This document shows positions 34,261 through 43,543 of a stretch of 64,000 nt of DNA, piece after piece. The stretch spans positions 11,352 to 75,351 of the forward strand of contig NZ_JAGTJJ010000057.1 in assembly GCF_028435365.1 (NCBI RefSeq), given 5' to 3'. The notes below the pieces were generated by a model. That model did no database searches. It was not told where the DNA came from and worked only from the letters and a program-made list of their open reading frames with translations. A program made the position numbers and the translations under genes. Numbering within the stretch: position 1 is the stretch's first letter; the number at the start of each line of letters is the position of its first letter. Origin of the DNA: Polyangium jinanense. GTDB lineage: Bacteria; Myxococcota; Polyangia; Polyangiales; Polyangiaceae.

Positions 34261-35823
34261 CTACCGGGTCAAATGTCGCAGCAGGCGCGCGAGTGCGAGG
34301 AGCGCGCCGGCGCCGATGAGGATGGCGGCGACGTAGGACAACCGAAGTGGCCCGAACCCGACGCGCTCTCCTCCGAGCCAAAGCCATCCGGCGATCTGGT
34401 CGAGCACGCGGATGAGCACACCCGCGCTGGCCAGCGCGACCGGGCCGCCGAGCATGCTGCGGACGTCGGGCGCGGGCTCGTGGGGCACACTCGGGAGCGG
34501 CCCGCGCGGGGCCGACGACACGCGTGACCTCGGGACCGAGGAGACCCGCGGGCTCGGCTGCGACACCGGCGCATCGACGCGTACGGCTGGCATCGACGTG
34601 CTCGATCGGCGCGGAGGCGCGTTCGGGCCGCTCGCACCCCAGTCCACGTCGATCGCGGCGGCGTCCCGGGCGCTTCCGGACAGCACCGCGGGCGGGTCGG
34701 ACAACCGTGAGATGCGGCCTGCGCCTTCGTCGGCGAGCACCGTGGAGGCGACGTCGAGGCTCGCGGGCGGCACGGAGACGGCGCGCATCGAGCCCGATGC
34801 GCGACGCGTCTCCTGCCCCTCGAGGAGCGGCGCGCGCAGGGTCCCGGATCGATGCACCGTCGGCGCGGAGAGGCGCGTCCCTGTGCCGAGGGCTTGCTCC
34901 ACCTCGTCCCAGAATGCGCCGGCGCTCCCGGGGCGCTCGCGTGGGTCCACGGCGAGCGCGCGCCGGAAGACGGCTTCGAGCGCGTCGGGCACCACGACGC
35001 CCTCGTTCCGCGGCGTGGGCCTGCGCTTCTCGTCGAGCACGGTCCCCATGATCGCCACGGCGTCGCCGTCGATCACCACGCGGCCGGCCATGGTCTCGAG
35101 GAACGCGAGCGCGAGGCCCCAGACGTCGGTCCACGGGCCGGTCGTGCCGAACCGCTTCGGCGCCCACTGCTCTGGCGCGCCGTACCGCGGCGTGAAGGCG
35201 AGCGGCGTGGCTTCGTCCGCCCGCGTCATTTCCCCGGCCATCACGGAGGCTGCATCGCGGGCGCGGGCGATGCCGAAGTCGAGGATCTTCACGTACTCGG
35301 TGCCGTGGACCTCGGCGAGGAAGATGTTCGCGGGCTTGATGTCGCGGTGGATGACGCAGATCGGCCCCTGCGGCGCGGGAAAGTTGTGGGCGATGTCGAG
35401 GGCGCGGGCGACGGGCGTGAGCAGCCGCGCGGCTTCGACGTAGCTGAGCGGCGGCAGGCCGTCCGTGGCGCGCTGCTCGATGAGCGACCAGAGCGTGCGT
35501 CCTTCGAGCCACTCGAGCGCGATGAACGGCACGATGAGACCGCTGTCGAGCGTGATGACGTCGTAATGCAGCGGCCTCACGACCTCCGGGATCGTGGCCG
35601 AGAGCCGGAAGAGCATCTCGGCTTCCTCGCGAAATCGTTCGAGGAAACCGGCGCGCAGGTCCTCCGGGATCGTGGGGATCTTCAGGCACTTCAGCGCGAC
35701 GGGGGCGCGGAACGCTCCGTGGAGCGCGCGGTAGACGACGCCGAACCCCCCTTCGGCCACCGCCTCTTCGATGGTGAAGGGGCCCTGCGTCGTGCCGGCG
35801 ATCCCGAAGACGTCCTGGGCCAT
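34261..35823 (-). CDS. Ser/Thr protein kinase with C-terminal transmembrane segments
   Basis: 520 residues; the start at MAQDVFG excludes a long non-coding upstream frame. The kinase domain (~15-285) has a glycine-rich loop (AEGGFGVVY), the ATP-binding Lys45 (VALKCLK), catalytic IHRDIKPAN (Asp161), DFG (Asp182) and APEQW. A Pro/Ser/Arg-rich linker of about 150 residues follows, then two hydrophobic segments at the C-terminus (GGPVALASAGVLIRVLDQI and SYVAAILIGAGALLALARLL). The kinase is cytoplasmic and tethered at its C-terminus. This type is very abundant in myxobacteria; the substrate is unknown. Confidence 0.9.
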   Translation of the reverse strand: MAQDVFGIAGTTQGPFTIEEAVAEGGFGVVYRALHGAFRAPVALKCLKIPTIPEDLRAGFLERFREEAEMLFRLSATIPEVVRPLHYDVITLDSGLIVPFIALEWLEGRTLWSLIEQRATDGLPPLSYVEAARLLTPVARALDIAHNFPAPQGPICVIHRDIKPANIFLAEVHGTEYVKILDFGIARARDAASVMAGEMTRADEATPLAFTPRYGAPEQWAPKRFGTTGPWTDVWGLALAFLETMAGRVVIDGDAVAIMGTVLDEKRRPTPRNEGVVVPDALEAVFRRALAVDPRERPGSAGAFWDEVEQALGTGTRLSAPTVHRSGTLRAPLLEGQETRRASGSMRAVSVPPASLDVASTVLADEGAGRISRLSDPPAVLSGSARDAAAIDVDWGASGPNAPPRRSSTSMPAVRVDAPVSQPSPRVSSVPRSRVSSAPRGPLPSVPHEPAPDVRSMLGGPVALASAGVLIRVLDQIAGWLWLGGERVGFGPLRLSYVAAILIGAGALLALARLLRHLTR

Positions 35824-35885
35824 CGCACCCGAGCATACGACGTCCGGGGTAGCGCGGTGAAGTGGGGAGGCGCGAGGCCGGGGTC

Positions 35886-35904
35886 TCGGCCGGCTTCCGG
35901 CCGA
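35886..35904. repeat. Single 8-bp hairpin between divergent genes
   Basis: Perfect inverted repeat 35886-35893 with 35897-35904 and a 3-nt CTT loop, in the 112-bp region between the divergent kinase and crotonase genes. Its short-loop geometry is like that of the two hairpin arrays; it could also be an operator. Confidence 0.5.
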
Positions 35905-35935
35905 CGCCCGAGCGGTCTCTGCTAGCCTCGCCCGC

Positions 35936-36736
35936 ATGAGTGAGTTCGTCTCTCTTGAGATTTCCGAAGCGATCGCGACCGTCACACTTCTCCGGCCCAC
36001 GATGCCGCCCGCGCTCTTCGTCGAGCTCGAGGTGCTGTTCGAGCGTCTCGCGACCGAGAAGGGCCTGCGCGCTGTCGTCGTGCAGTCGACGGCGAAGGCG
36101 TTCTCCTTCGGGCTCGATCTGCGCGCGGCGATGGCCGATCTCGGCCCGCACCTCGCGGGCGCAGGCGCCGCCGAGCGGATGGAGCTGCTCGGGCTCATCC
36201 GGCGCTACCAGCGCGGCTTTGACGCCGTCGCGGCCTGCCCTGTGCCCGTGATCGCGGCCATCCAGGGGCCTTGCATCGGCGGCGGGCTCGACCTCGCGGC
36301 GGCGTGTGACATCCGCCTCTCGACGCGCGACGCGTACTTCTCCGTGCGCGAGACCAAGATCGCGATCGTGGCGGATCTCGGGAGCTTGCAGCGGCTGCCG
36401 CGCCTGCTCGGCCAGGGGCTCGTGCGGGAGCTCGCGTTCACGGGCAAGGATCTCTCGGCCGAGCGTGCGCTCTCGATCGGCCTCGTGAACGAGCTCTTCG
36501 ACGACGCGGCGGCACTCCAGGCGGGGGCGCGCAAGCTCGCGCTGGAGATCGCGGCGAATCCGCCGCTCACGGTGCGCGGCGTCAAGGCGGTGCTCGATCA
36601 CGGCGAGGGCAAGTCGGTCGCCGACGGGCTCGCCTACGTCGCGGCGTGGAACGCGGCGTTCCTCGCGTCCGAGGATCTCGGCGAAGCCATGGCGTCGTTC
36701 ATGGAGAAGCGACCGCCGCGGTTCGCAGGGAAGTAA
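35936..36736 (+). CDS. Enoyl-CoA hydratase/isomerase family, dienoyl-CoA isomerase-like
   Basis: 266 residues of the crotonase fold, with the oxyanion-hole regions KAFSFGLDL and GPCIGGGLDLAAACDIR. Asp119, Glu139 and Asp147 fall at exactly the spacing (20 and 8) of Asp176, Glu196 and Asp204 in rat ECH1, the catalytic residues of delta-3,5-delta-2,4-dienoyl-CoA isomerase, and VADLGSLQRLPRLLG matches that enzyme's block. This suggests a role in beta-oxidation of unsaturated fatty acids rather than plain hydration. It stands alone, divergent from the Ser/Thr kinase. Confidence 0.85.
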   Translation: MSEFVSLEISEAIATVTLLRPTMPPALFVELEVLFERLATEKGLRAVVVQSTAKAFSFGLDLRAAMADLGPHLAGAGAAERMELLGLIRRYQRGFDAVAACPVPVIAAIQGPCIGGGLDLAAACDIRLSTRDAYFSVRETKIAIVADLGSLQRLPRLLGQGLVRELAFTGKDLSAERALSIGLVNELFDDAAALQAGARKLALEIAANPPLTVRGVKAVLDHGEGKSVADGLAYVAAWNAAFLASEDLGEAMASFMEKRPPRFAGK

Positions 36737-36868
36737 GTAGGCGGGAAAACACGACGAATTCGTTGCGAGCGGACGAGCTGGAGGTGCACCATGGCCTGTG
36801 ATGGGGGCCATGAACATCGCACCGAATCCGGGGTGCGGCGTCGTGCTTCCCCTGGAGGTGGACGCTTG

Positions 36869-38302
36869 ATGCGCATGGACTTGCCCGCTGCGGACACGCT
36901 GCTTCGTGGCTGCCCGACGCCCCTCGCGCGGCTCTCGCTCTCCGGCGAGATGCTCGCGACGAACGCCGCGTGGGACGCACGCGTGGGCAGCGGTTCGCTC
37001 GACGCTCGCGTGCACGAACAGGAGCGCGCCGCGCTCGCGGAGGCGCGACGCGAAGCCTTCGTTTCAGAGGCGACGCGCTCGCTCGACGTGCGCCTCGCGC
37101 GGGAGGGCGAGCGCGCGAGGCTCTCGTTCTGGCGCGCCGATGAGCAGACGCTCTGGGCCTCGGCGGAGGTGAGCCGCGACGAGCACGAGGAGCGCAAGGC
37201 ACGCCTCCTCCTCGACTGCTTTCGCAAGATGGACGCGATCGTCTGGTCGTGCGATGCGGAGGGCAACATCCTCTTGTCGGATGGCAAGGGGCTCGCGCAC
37301 CTCGGCCTCGTCCCCGGGCAATCCGTGGGGAAGAACGTGTTCCGGCTCTTCCCGCCGGACGCGGCGGTGCACACGATCGTCAAGCGCACGCTCGCCGGCG
37401 AGACCTTCTTCCACGAGGACGTGACCGAGAAGGCGCACTGGCTCGCCGTCTACACGCCGCTCGTCGACGCGCGCGGCGCCGTGAAGGGGCTCCAGTCGCT
37501 CTCGATAAACCTCGCCGAGGATGTGCAGCTCGCCAAGCGCTCGAAGGTCCTCGCGGAGTGCGTCGCGCGGCTGCCCATCACTCTGTTCGCGCTCGACAAG
37601 GATGGGACGTGCACGCTCTTCGCGGGGGCGCTCGGCAAACGGCTGGGGCGCTCGGCCTCGGATCTCGTTGGGAAAAACCTGCTCGAGGTCTACGGCGACC
37701 GCGAGGACATCGTCTCCGACATGCGACGCGCGCTCGCGGGCGAGGAGCACGTCGTCGTGCGCCCGATGCGCGACACCCAGGTCCGCATCCGGTACGTGCC
37801 GGTGCGAGATCCGTTCGGCAAGGTGATCGGCGTGTGCGCGGCAGCCGAGGACGCGACCGAGCAGATGCTGTTCGAGGCGAAGATCCAGGAGCAGCTCGAC
37901 CTCATCGCGTCGCAGAAGCAGGCGATCGCCGAGCTCGGCACGCCGATCATCGAGGTCTGGCAGGACGTCCTCGCGGTGCCCGTCGTGGGCACGCTCGACA
38001 CGGCGCGGGCCGAACAGATGCTCGGGGCGCTTCTGGAAGCCGTCGTCGAGAGACAGGCGCGCTTCGCGTTGCTCGATCTCACGGGCGTGGAGAAGGTGGA
38101 TACGGACACGGCGCAGCACCTCGTCCGCGTGATCGACGCCGTGCGTCTCCTCGGCTGTGAGGGGATGATCACCGGCATCCGGCCCTCGGTCGCGGAGACG
38201 CTGGTCGGGCTCGACGTGAACCTCACGCAGACGCGCACGCTCCGCAGCCTCAAGGACGCGCTGCGCTCGTGTGCCGGGCTCGGCGCGCGCCCGAAGCGCT
38301 GA
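36869..38302 (+). CDS. PAS-STAS protein (RsbR-like)
   Basis: 477 residues; the ATG at 36869 is preceded by GGAGG (36854-36858). The N-terminal ~110 residues are a degenerate PAS-like domain, followed by two clearer PAS domains (~115-235 and ~240-360; FRKMDAIVWSCDAEGNILLS and LPITLFALDKDGTCTLFAG) and a STAS domain. The linker to STAS has IASQKQAIAELGTPIIEVW, and the STAS contains FALLDLTGVEKVDTDTAQHL with the expected phosphorylatable Thr. It is close in style to the protein at 16589-17755. No stressosome partners are adjacent. Confidence 0.82.
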   Translation: MRMDLPAADTLLRGCPTPLARLSLSGEMLATNAAWDARVGSGSLDARVHEQERAALAEARREAFVSEATRSLDVRLAREGERARLSFWRADEQTLWASAEVSRDEHEERKARLLLDCFRKMDAIVWSCDAEGNILLSDGKGLAHLGLVPGQSVGKNVFRLFPPDAAVHTIVKRTLAGETFFHEDVTEKAHWLAVYTPLVDARGAVKGLQSLSINLAEDVQLAKRSKVLAECVARLPITLFALDKDGTCTLFAGALGKRLGRSASDLVGKNLLEVYGDREDIVSDMRRALAGEEHVVVRPMRDTQVRIRYVPVRDPFGKVIGVCAAAEDATEQMLFEAKIQEQLDLIASQKQAIAELGTPIIEVWQDVLAVPVVGTLDTARAEQMLGALLEAVVERQARFALLDLTGVEKVDTDTAQHLVRVIDAVRLLGCEGMITGIRPSVAETLVGLDVNLTQTRTLRSLKDALRSCAGLGARPKR

Positions 38303-38397
38303 CCCTCTCGCGCAGCGCGCGCATTCATGCCAGGATCCGCCCCCCGCGCCGCGGAAAACCCTTTCAACGCTTGGGTCCGCGGCGACAAGGACCTGCC

Positions 38398-39261
38398 ATG
38401 ACGATTCGACCCGCCGATCTCCACGCGATTCCCCTCTTCGAGGGCATCACCGAGGCCCACCTCGCCGAGCTCATCGAGGGCCTCGAGCGCGTCACGCTCG
38501 CGCCTGGCGACGTGCTCTTCGAGGCCGGCACCGAGCCGAAACACCTGTGGCTGCTCGCCTCGGGCGAGATCGCCCTCGAGCAGGCCGGCGAGGTCCGCTT
38601 CCGTCTCGCGCCCATCGCGCCCATCGGCGAGCTCGGGGCGCTGACCGGGCTCTACCGCAACACCCGCGCGGTCGCGACCGAGGCGTCCGAGCTTTACCGC
38701 ATCGGTGTCGTCGCGCTCATGCGGTTCTTCGAGAGCCACGGCGACGTCGCGTTCCCGTTCTATCACAACCTCCTCAAGATCGTGGCGCAGAAGGTCCACC
38801 GCGATGCGATGCGGCAGGGCGAGATGCGGGCGAACATCATCCGCACGCAGAAGGCCATGAAGGAGCTGCGCGACCGCGTGCTCGAGGCCGAGGAGACGCC
38901 GATCAGCCGCGCGGTCTGCGAGACGCTCGACACGCTCATCGAGCACAACCGCCGCGTTCACTACATGGTCACGCCGGCCTACGCGCTCTCGACCTCGGTC
39001 CGCCTCGACACGGGCGTGCTCATCCCCGTGAGCGCGATGTCGGACCGGTACCTCGAGCTCGTCTCCTTGCCGGACGCGAAGGCGGGCGACGAGGTGAGCT
39101 TCGTGCTGGTGATCCCGAACGGCGAGATCCCGGTGAGCGGCAAGGTGCGGCAGGCGGGCGAGGGCTCGGTGCTCATCGAGCTCGACCTGCTCATCGAGGA
39201 GTACGCGAAGAAGCTCAGCGAGCATTTGACGCGTGTGCAGATGCTCGATTTCGTGGTGTAA
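38398..39261 (+). CDS. Cyclic nucleotide-binding-like domain protein
   Basis: 287 residues from MTIRPADLHA. The N-terminal ~120 residues have the CNBD beta-roll pattern: FEGITEAHLAELIEGLERVTLAPGD, LWLLASGEIAL, GELGALTGLYRNTRAVA. The cAMP-contacting Arg/Glu cassette is incomplete, so ligand binding is not certain. A helical segment and a C-terminal ~100-residue domain with VTPAYALSTSVRLD and SGKVRQAGEGSVLIELDLL follow; this part is beta-rich and recalls a PilZ-like barrel but lacks a clear RxxxR motif. It is followed after 38 bp by the E2-type acyltransferase gene, probably co-transcribed. Confidence 0.7.
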   Translation: MTIRPADLHAIPLFEGITEAHLAELIEGLERVTLAPGDVLFEAGTEPKHLWLLASGEIALEQAGEVRFRLAPIAPIGELGALTGLYRNTRAVATEASELYRIGVVALMRFFESHGDVAFPFYHNLLKIVAQKVHRDAMRQGEMRANIIRTQKAMKELRDRVLEAEETPISRAVCETLDTLIEHNRRVHYMVTPAYALSTSVRLDTGVLIPVSAMSDRYLELVSLPDAKAGDEVSFVLVIPNGEIPVSGKVRQAGEGSVLIELDLLIEEYAKKLSEHLTRVQMLDFVV

Positions 39262-39299
39262 TCGTTCCGGTAGCGAACCCAATCCCCCGGGGGAAAGAC

Positions 39300-40139
39300 A
39301 TGAACTCGACGAGGCGCAAGCTCGCCATTGCCACATGGTCCTCGCCGCGCGAGGGCAACATCTACGGCAAGCTGGTCATGGATGCGGGCGAGGCGCTCGC
39401 CTACATCGAGCACCTGCGAAAGACCACCGGGGAGAAGGTCACGGTCGGCCACATCGTCGGCAAGGCCGCGGCGATGGCCCTGAAGAGCGCGCCGGGGCTC
39501 AACGGCCGCATCGTCCTCGGCAAGTACGTTCCCCACGAGACCGTGGACGTCACGTTCCTCGTCGCGCTGGAGGACGGGCGCGACCTCGCGAAGACGAAGA
39601 TCCCACGCGCCGACGAGAAATCGGTCGCCGACATCGCGAAGGCGCTCGCCGAAGGCGCGGGCAAGCTCCGCGGCGGAAAGGACGCCGATTTCGAGAAGAG
39701 CAAGGGCATCGTGCGGGCCCTGCCCTCGTGGCTGCTCAAGCCCGTCCTCTGGACGACGGGGTTTTTGACGGGCTCGCTCGGGCTCGCGGCGTTCGGGCTG
39801 GAACCCTTCCCGTTCGGCTCGTGCGTCATCACGAACGTCGGCGCGTTCGGCGTCGACGAGGGGTATGCCCCGCCGACCCCGTTCGCGCGCGTGCCGGTGC
39901 TCATCCTCGTGGGCGCGGTGCGCGAGCAGCCTGCGGTCGTCGCGGGCAAGGTCGTCCCGCGGCCGCTCGTGACGATCACCGCGACCGTGGATCACCGCTT
40001 CATCGACGGCGCGCAGCTCGGCCAGCTCGCGAAGGTGCTCCGGAAGGGTTTTGAAGAGCCCTGGACGCTCGACGGCGTCACGAAGGCGCCGTGGGCCACG
40101 AACGATGCGCCCGAGGCGCACGCGACGAACGGCGGGTGA
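39300..40139 (+). CDS. Stand-alone 2-oxoacid dehydrogenase E2-type acyltransferase domain
   Basis: 279 residues. Only the catalytic domain is present: the motif VDHRFIDGAQ matches the DHRxxDG active site of dihydrolipoamide acyltransferases and chloramphenicol acetyltransferase-like folds. Lipoyl and E1/E3-binding domains are missing, so it cannot act alone in a normal dehydrogenase complex. VTVGHIVGKAAAMALK and SCVITNVGAFGVDEGY are further E2-like blocks. ATG 39300 is preceded by GGGGGAAAG. It follows the CNBD gene on the same strand. A CoA-dependent acyl transfer to an unknown acceptor is the best guess. Confidence 0.8.
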   Translation: MNSTRRKLAIATWSSPREGNIYGKLVMDAGEALAYIEHLRKTTGEKVTVGHIVGKAAAMALKSAPGLNGRIVLGKYVPHETVDVTFLVALEDGRDLAKTKIPRADEKSVADIAKALAEGAGKLRGGKDADFEKSKGIVRALPSWLLKPVLWTTGFLTGSLGLAAFGLEPFPFGSCVITNVGAFGVDEGYAPPTPFARVPVLILVGAVREQPAVVAGKVVPRPLVTITATVDHRFIDGAQLGQLAKVLRKGFEEPWTLDGVTKAPWATNDAPEAHATNGG

Positions 40140-40170
40140 CGCCAAGGCGGCCGGGCTCTACTCTGGGCCC

Positions 40171-42561
40171 ATGTCGCGCAGCAGTCCCCTCCTTCTCGCT
40201 TTCCTGACCCTTCCTTTCGCGTTCGTCGCGTGCGGCGACGGCAACGAGCTCGGCTCCGGCGGCTCCGCGGGCACCCTTGGCATCGGCAGCACGGGCCCCG
40301 GTAGCAGCGGCCCGGGCGGCGCGGGGCCCGGCCCTGGCAGCGGCGGCGCGGGCCCCGGCAGCGGCGGTGCGGGCGGCAGCGGTGGCGTGGGCGGCAGCGG
40401 CGCGGGCGGCAGCGGCGGCGGCAGCAACGCGCTTTGCCCGACGACCTTCACGTTCATCCCGCCCTCCGGCGCGAGCTCGCCGCGTGTCCCCGGCGAATGG
40501 CAAGGCTTCGACCTCGCAACCGCGCCCGTGATGACCGGCCCCGACGCGAGCGGCGCCTACAAGGCCACGGTCATGCTCCCGCCGGGGCTTCATGGTTACA
40601 AGCTCGCCTACCAGGACGCGGGCGGCGGCACGCAATGGATCCTCGACCCGGCGCAGGGCCGCCGCAAATACCTCGGCGGCATCGAGAACAGCGCCGTCAA
40701 GGTGCGCGATTGCAACCTCCCCACGCTGCCCGTGAAATCCACGAAAGCGACGCGCATGTCACCGGGCCAGGGCGTGTTCACGGCCGCGCTCGATTATGTC
40801 GACGGCGCGGACGCGAGCGGGGCCGACGCCGCGGGCTTCGAGGCCACGCTGCTCGAAGACGGCACGAAAAAGCCCCTCGCCGCGCCGCTGGTCACGGTCT
40901 CGCCCGAAGGAAACGTGCAGGTCTCGCTCGCGGGCCTCGCCGACGGCAAATACCGCGTTACGCTCCGGCCGCGCACCAAGAGCGGGCGTGTCGGCGAGCC
41001 CGTTCACCTGCCCTTCTGGATCGAGGCCGAGCCCTTCTCCTGGAACGACGCGGTCGTCTACATGGTCCTCACCGATCGTTATCGCGACGGCGACCCCTCG
41101 AACAATGCCTCGCCGACGCCCGGCGCGGACGTGCGCGGCGACTGGAAGGGCGGCGATCTCGTGGGCCTCACGCAATCGATCGAGGAGGGTGAGCTCGACA
41201 AGCTCGGCATTCGCGCCATCTGGCTCACGCCGTTCCAGACGAACCCCGAGGCCTCGTACCTCGCGGCCGACGGCGTGCACAAGGTCACGGGGTATCACGG
41301 CTACTGGCCGGTGAAGGCGCGCGAGGTCGATCCGCGCCTCGGCGGCCCGGACGCGCTGCGGGCGCTCGTGAAGGCTGCGCACGCGCACGGGATCCGCATC
41401 CTGCAGGATTACGTGGTCAACCACGTGCACATCGAGCACGAATACTTCAAGTCGCACCCCGAGTGGTTCCGCACGGGCTGCGTCTGCGGCACGGCGAACT
41501 GCGACTGGACGGCGAAGGCGCTCGAATGCCTCTTCGCCGATTACATGCCCGACATCAACCACTCGGTCCCCGAGGCGAACGCGCAGTTCGTCGACGACGC
41601 CGTGTGGTGGCTCGACGAGTTCGATCTCGACGGCCTGCGGGTCGACGCGGTCAAGCACGTCGAGGAGCTCGCCACGCGAAACCTCTCCGTCGAGGTGCGC
41701 GAGACCTTCGAGAAGGCGGGGACCCATTACTTCCTGATGGGCGAGACCGCGATGGGGTGGAACGACTGCGGCGACCCCTGCAACGACGAGAATTACGGCA
41801 CGATCGCCCGGTACATCGGCCCCTTTGGCCTCGACGGCCAGTTCGATTTCGTGCTCTACCACGGCGTCTCGTACCGGACGTTCGCGTATGGCGACAAGGG
41901 CATGCTCCACGCCGATTACTGGACCCGGCACGGTCTCGAAAAATGGCCGAAAAGCGCGGTCATGACGCCCTACATCGGCAGCCACGACACCCCGCGCTTC
42001 GTCTCGCTCGCCGATTACGCGGACGGCGACCGCGGGATCCCCGGCAACCAGTGGGACAACACGGCCGTCGCGCCCTCCGACGCCGTGCCTTACGAGCGGA
42101 TGCGCGTGGCGATGGCGTGGCTGCTCGCGCTGCCGGGCGCGCCGCTCATGTATTACGGTGACGAGTATGGCCAGTGGGGCGGGGCGGATCCGAACAACCG
42201 GCTCATGTGGCGGCCCGAGAACGGGCTTTCGGCCGAGGAGAAGGCGACGCTCTCGTTCGTGCGCAAGCTCGGCACGGCGCGGCAAGCCATTCCGGCGCTC
42301 CGGCGGGGGGAGTATGTCTCGCTCGGCGCGACCGAGGACACGCTCGTCATCGGGCGAAAGCTCCCGGGCGCGACCGGCGCGATCGTCGCGCTCACGCGGG
42401 CGGACGCGCCGGCGCAGATGACGGTGGACGCCGCCACGCTCGGATTCGCGTCCGGGACCGTTTTGAAGGACGCGATGGGCGGCCCCAATGTGACGGTCCC
42501 GCAAGGCGGCATGATGACGCTCACCGTGCCCGCGAAATCGGCGATCGTCCTCTCCCCCTGA
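40171..42561 (+). CDS. Secreted lipoprotein alpha-amylase (GH13)
   Basis: 796 residues. A lipoprotein signal ends in FAFVACG, then a Gly/Ser-rich spacer (residues ~30-85), a CBM48-like domain (~90-190, with FIPPSGASSPRVPGEWQGF), a linker domain, and the GH13 TIM barrel from ~290. The catalytic set is visible: nucleophile Asp492 in GLRVDAVKH, acid/base Glu525 in LMGETAM and the transition-state Asp606 in IGSHDTPR. The last ~90 residues form the usual beta domain C. It hydrolyses alpha-1,4-glucans at the cell surface; pullulanase-like or maltodextrin specificity cannot be excluded. Confidence 0.9.
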   Translation: MSRSSPLLLAFLTLPFAFVACGDGNELGSGGSAGTLGIGSTGPGSSGPGGAGPGPGSGGAGPGSGGAGGSGGVGGSGAGGSGGGSNALCPTTFTFIPPSGASSPRVPGEWQGFDLATAPVMTGPDASGAYKATVMLPPGLHGYKLAYQDAGGGTQWILDPAQGRRKYLGGIENSAVKVRDCNLPTLPVKSTKATRMSPGQGVFTAALDYVDGADASGADAAGFEATLLEDGTKKPLAAPLVTVSPEGNVQVSLAGLADGKYRVTLRPRTKSGRVGEPVHLPFWIEAEPFSWNDAVVYMVLTDRYRDGDPSNNASPTPGADVRGDWKGGDLVGLTQSIEEGELDKLGIRAIWLTPFQTNPEASYLAADGVHKVTGYHGYWPVKAREVDPRLGGPDALRALVKAAHAHGIRILQDYVVNHVHIEHEYFKSHPEWFRTGCVCGTANCDWTAKALECLFADYMPDINHSVPEANAQFVDDAVWWLDEFDLDGLRVDAVKHVEELATRNLSVEVRETFEKAGTHYFLMGETAMGWNDCGDPCNDENYGTIARYIGPFGLDGQFDFVLYHGVSYRTFAYGDKGMLHADYWTRHGLEKWPKSAVMTPYIGSHDTPRFVSLADYADGDRGIPGNQWDNTAVAPSDAVPYERMRVAMAWLLALPGAPLMYYGDEYGQWGGADPNNRLMWRPENGLSAEEKATLSFVRKLGTARQAIPALRRGEYVSLGATEDTLVIGRKLPGATGAIVALTRADAPAQMTVDAATLGFASGTVLKDAMGGPNVTVPQGGMMTLTVPAKSAIVLSP

Positions 42562-42564
42562 CGA

Positions 42565-43503
42565 TCACGCGGCGAGCTTTGCCCGCGGCTCGACGATGCG
42601 GGCGCCCGCCCTCCGGAGCATCTCCGTCAGATCCACCGCGCTCCGCACCGACCAGTCTCGATAACAGTTGTTCATGATGACGTGGACCTCCCGCGTCTGT
42701 CGGGACAGCCCCACGATCTTCGGCACCCAGCTCGCGAGCTCTGCCTTCTCGTATTCGTAGGCGAAGCGCTCGGCGGCGCTGGCCGATTTCTTCTCCCACG
42801 TCTCGACGTTGCGGCCGTGGAAACGGACGAGCGCGACATCGGCCGTCGCCTCCGCGATCGGCGGAACCGACGAGGCGAAGCCTTGCGGCTCGTCCACGCA
42901 CGTATACACGAGCCCTTGTTCCCGGAGAAATGCGAGCGTCTCGTCCCGGTGCCGCTCGCCGAGCCAGCCCGCGTTCCGGAATTCGATCGCGAGGCGATGG
43001 CCGCGGAAGAGCACAAGCGTCCGCTCGATGCGCCGGAGCGACGCGGACGAGAACGTGAACCACACCGGATACTGAAACAGCACGAGCCCGAGCTTGCCGC
43101 TCGCCTGGAGCGGCCGGAGGGCCGAAACGAACCGCCCGGCGAGCTCATTCAGAACGTCATCGCCGAGGTCCTGCGGATAGATGCGTTGTTTCTCGCGGAC
43201 CGCCCGCGGCAGCGCGTCCCGCATGTCCCGCGGCAGCCCACGCGGCGCGATGTAATGCTCGCTGAGCGGCGCCACGACCTTCACGTCCATCGTGAACCCC
43301 TCGGGCGTGCGCTCGCTCCAGAGCTCGGCGTTTCTCTCGGCGAGCAAGGCGTAATGCGTGCTGTCGACCTCGACGATGGGGAACGACGACGCGTAATACC
43401 GCAGCCTGGCCTCGGCCGTCCGGACGCTGGGCGGATAAAAGCCCGAGGAGAGCAGCGTCGGCTCCGTCCACGCCGAAATACCGATCTTCACGAGCGCAGG
43501 CAT
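42565..43503 (-). CDS. DUF72 family protein
   Basis: 312 residues, TIM-barrel-like DUF72 (YecE) family. Typical segments: KIGISAWTEPTLLSSGFYP at the N-terminus, YYASSFPIVEVDSTHYAL, FTMDVKVV, LGLVLFQYPVWF, LAIEFRNAGWL, ALVRFHGRN and HVIMNNCYRDWSVRSA. The biochemical role of the family is unknown. Its 3' end lies 3 bp from that of the convergent amylase gene. The 316-bp region upstream holds hairpin array B. Confidence 0.88.
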   Translation of the reverse strand: MPALVKIGISAWTEPTLLSSGFYPPSVRTAEARLRYYASSFPIVEVDSTHYALLAERNAELWSERTPEGFTMDVKVVAPLSEHYIAPRGLPRDMRDALPRAVREKQRIYPQDLGDDVLNELAGRFVSALRPLQASGKLGLVLFQYPVWFTFSSASLRRIERTLVLFRGHRLAIEFRNAGWLGERHRDETLAFLREQGLVYTCVDEPQGFASSVPPIAEATADVALVRFHGRNVETWEKKSASAAERFAYEYEKAELASWVPKIVGLSRQTREVHVIMNNCYRDWSVRSAVDLTEMLRRAGARIVEPRAKLAA

Positions 43504-43543
43504 GGCTCTTTCGCATGCAGGCGTCGCGCCAGCCGGGACCCTA

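Noticed and set aside
34109..37015. 968-codon minus-strand frame over the Ser/Thr kinase, crotonase and PAS-STAS genes
   Set aside because: Shadow frame; the kinase itself is read in another frame from 34261 to 35823.
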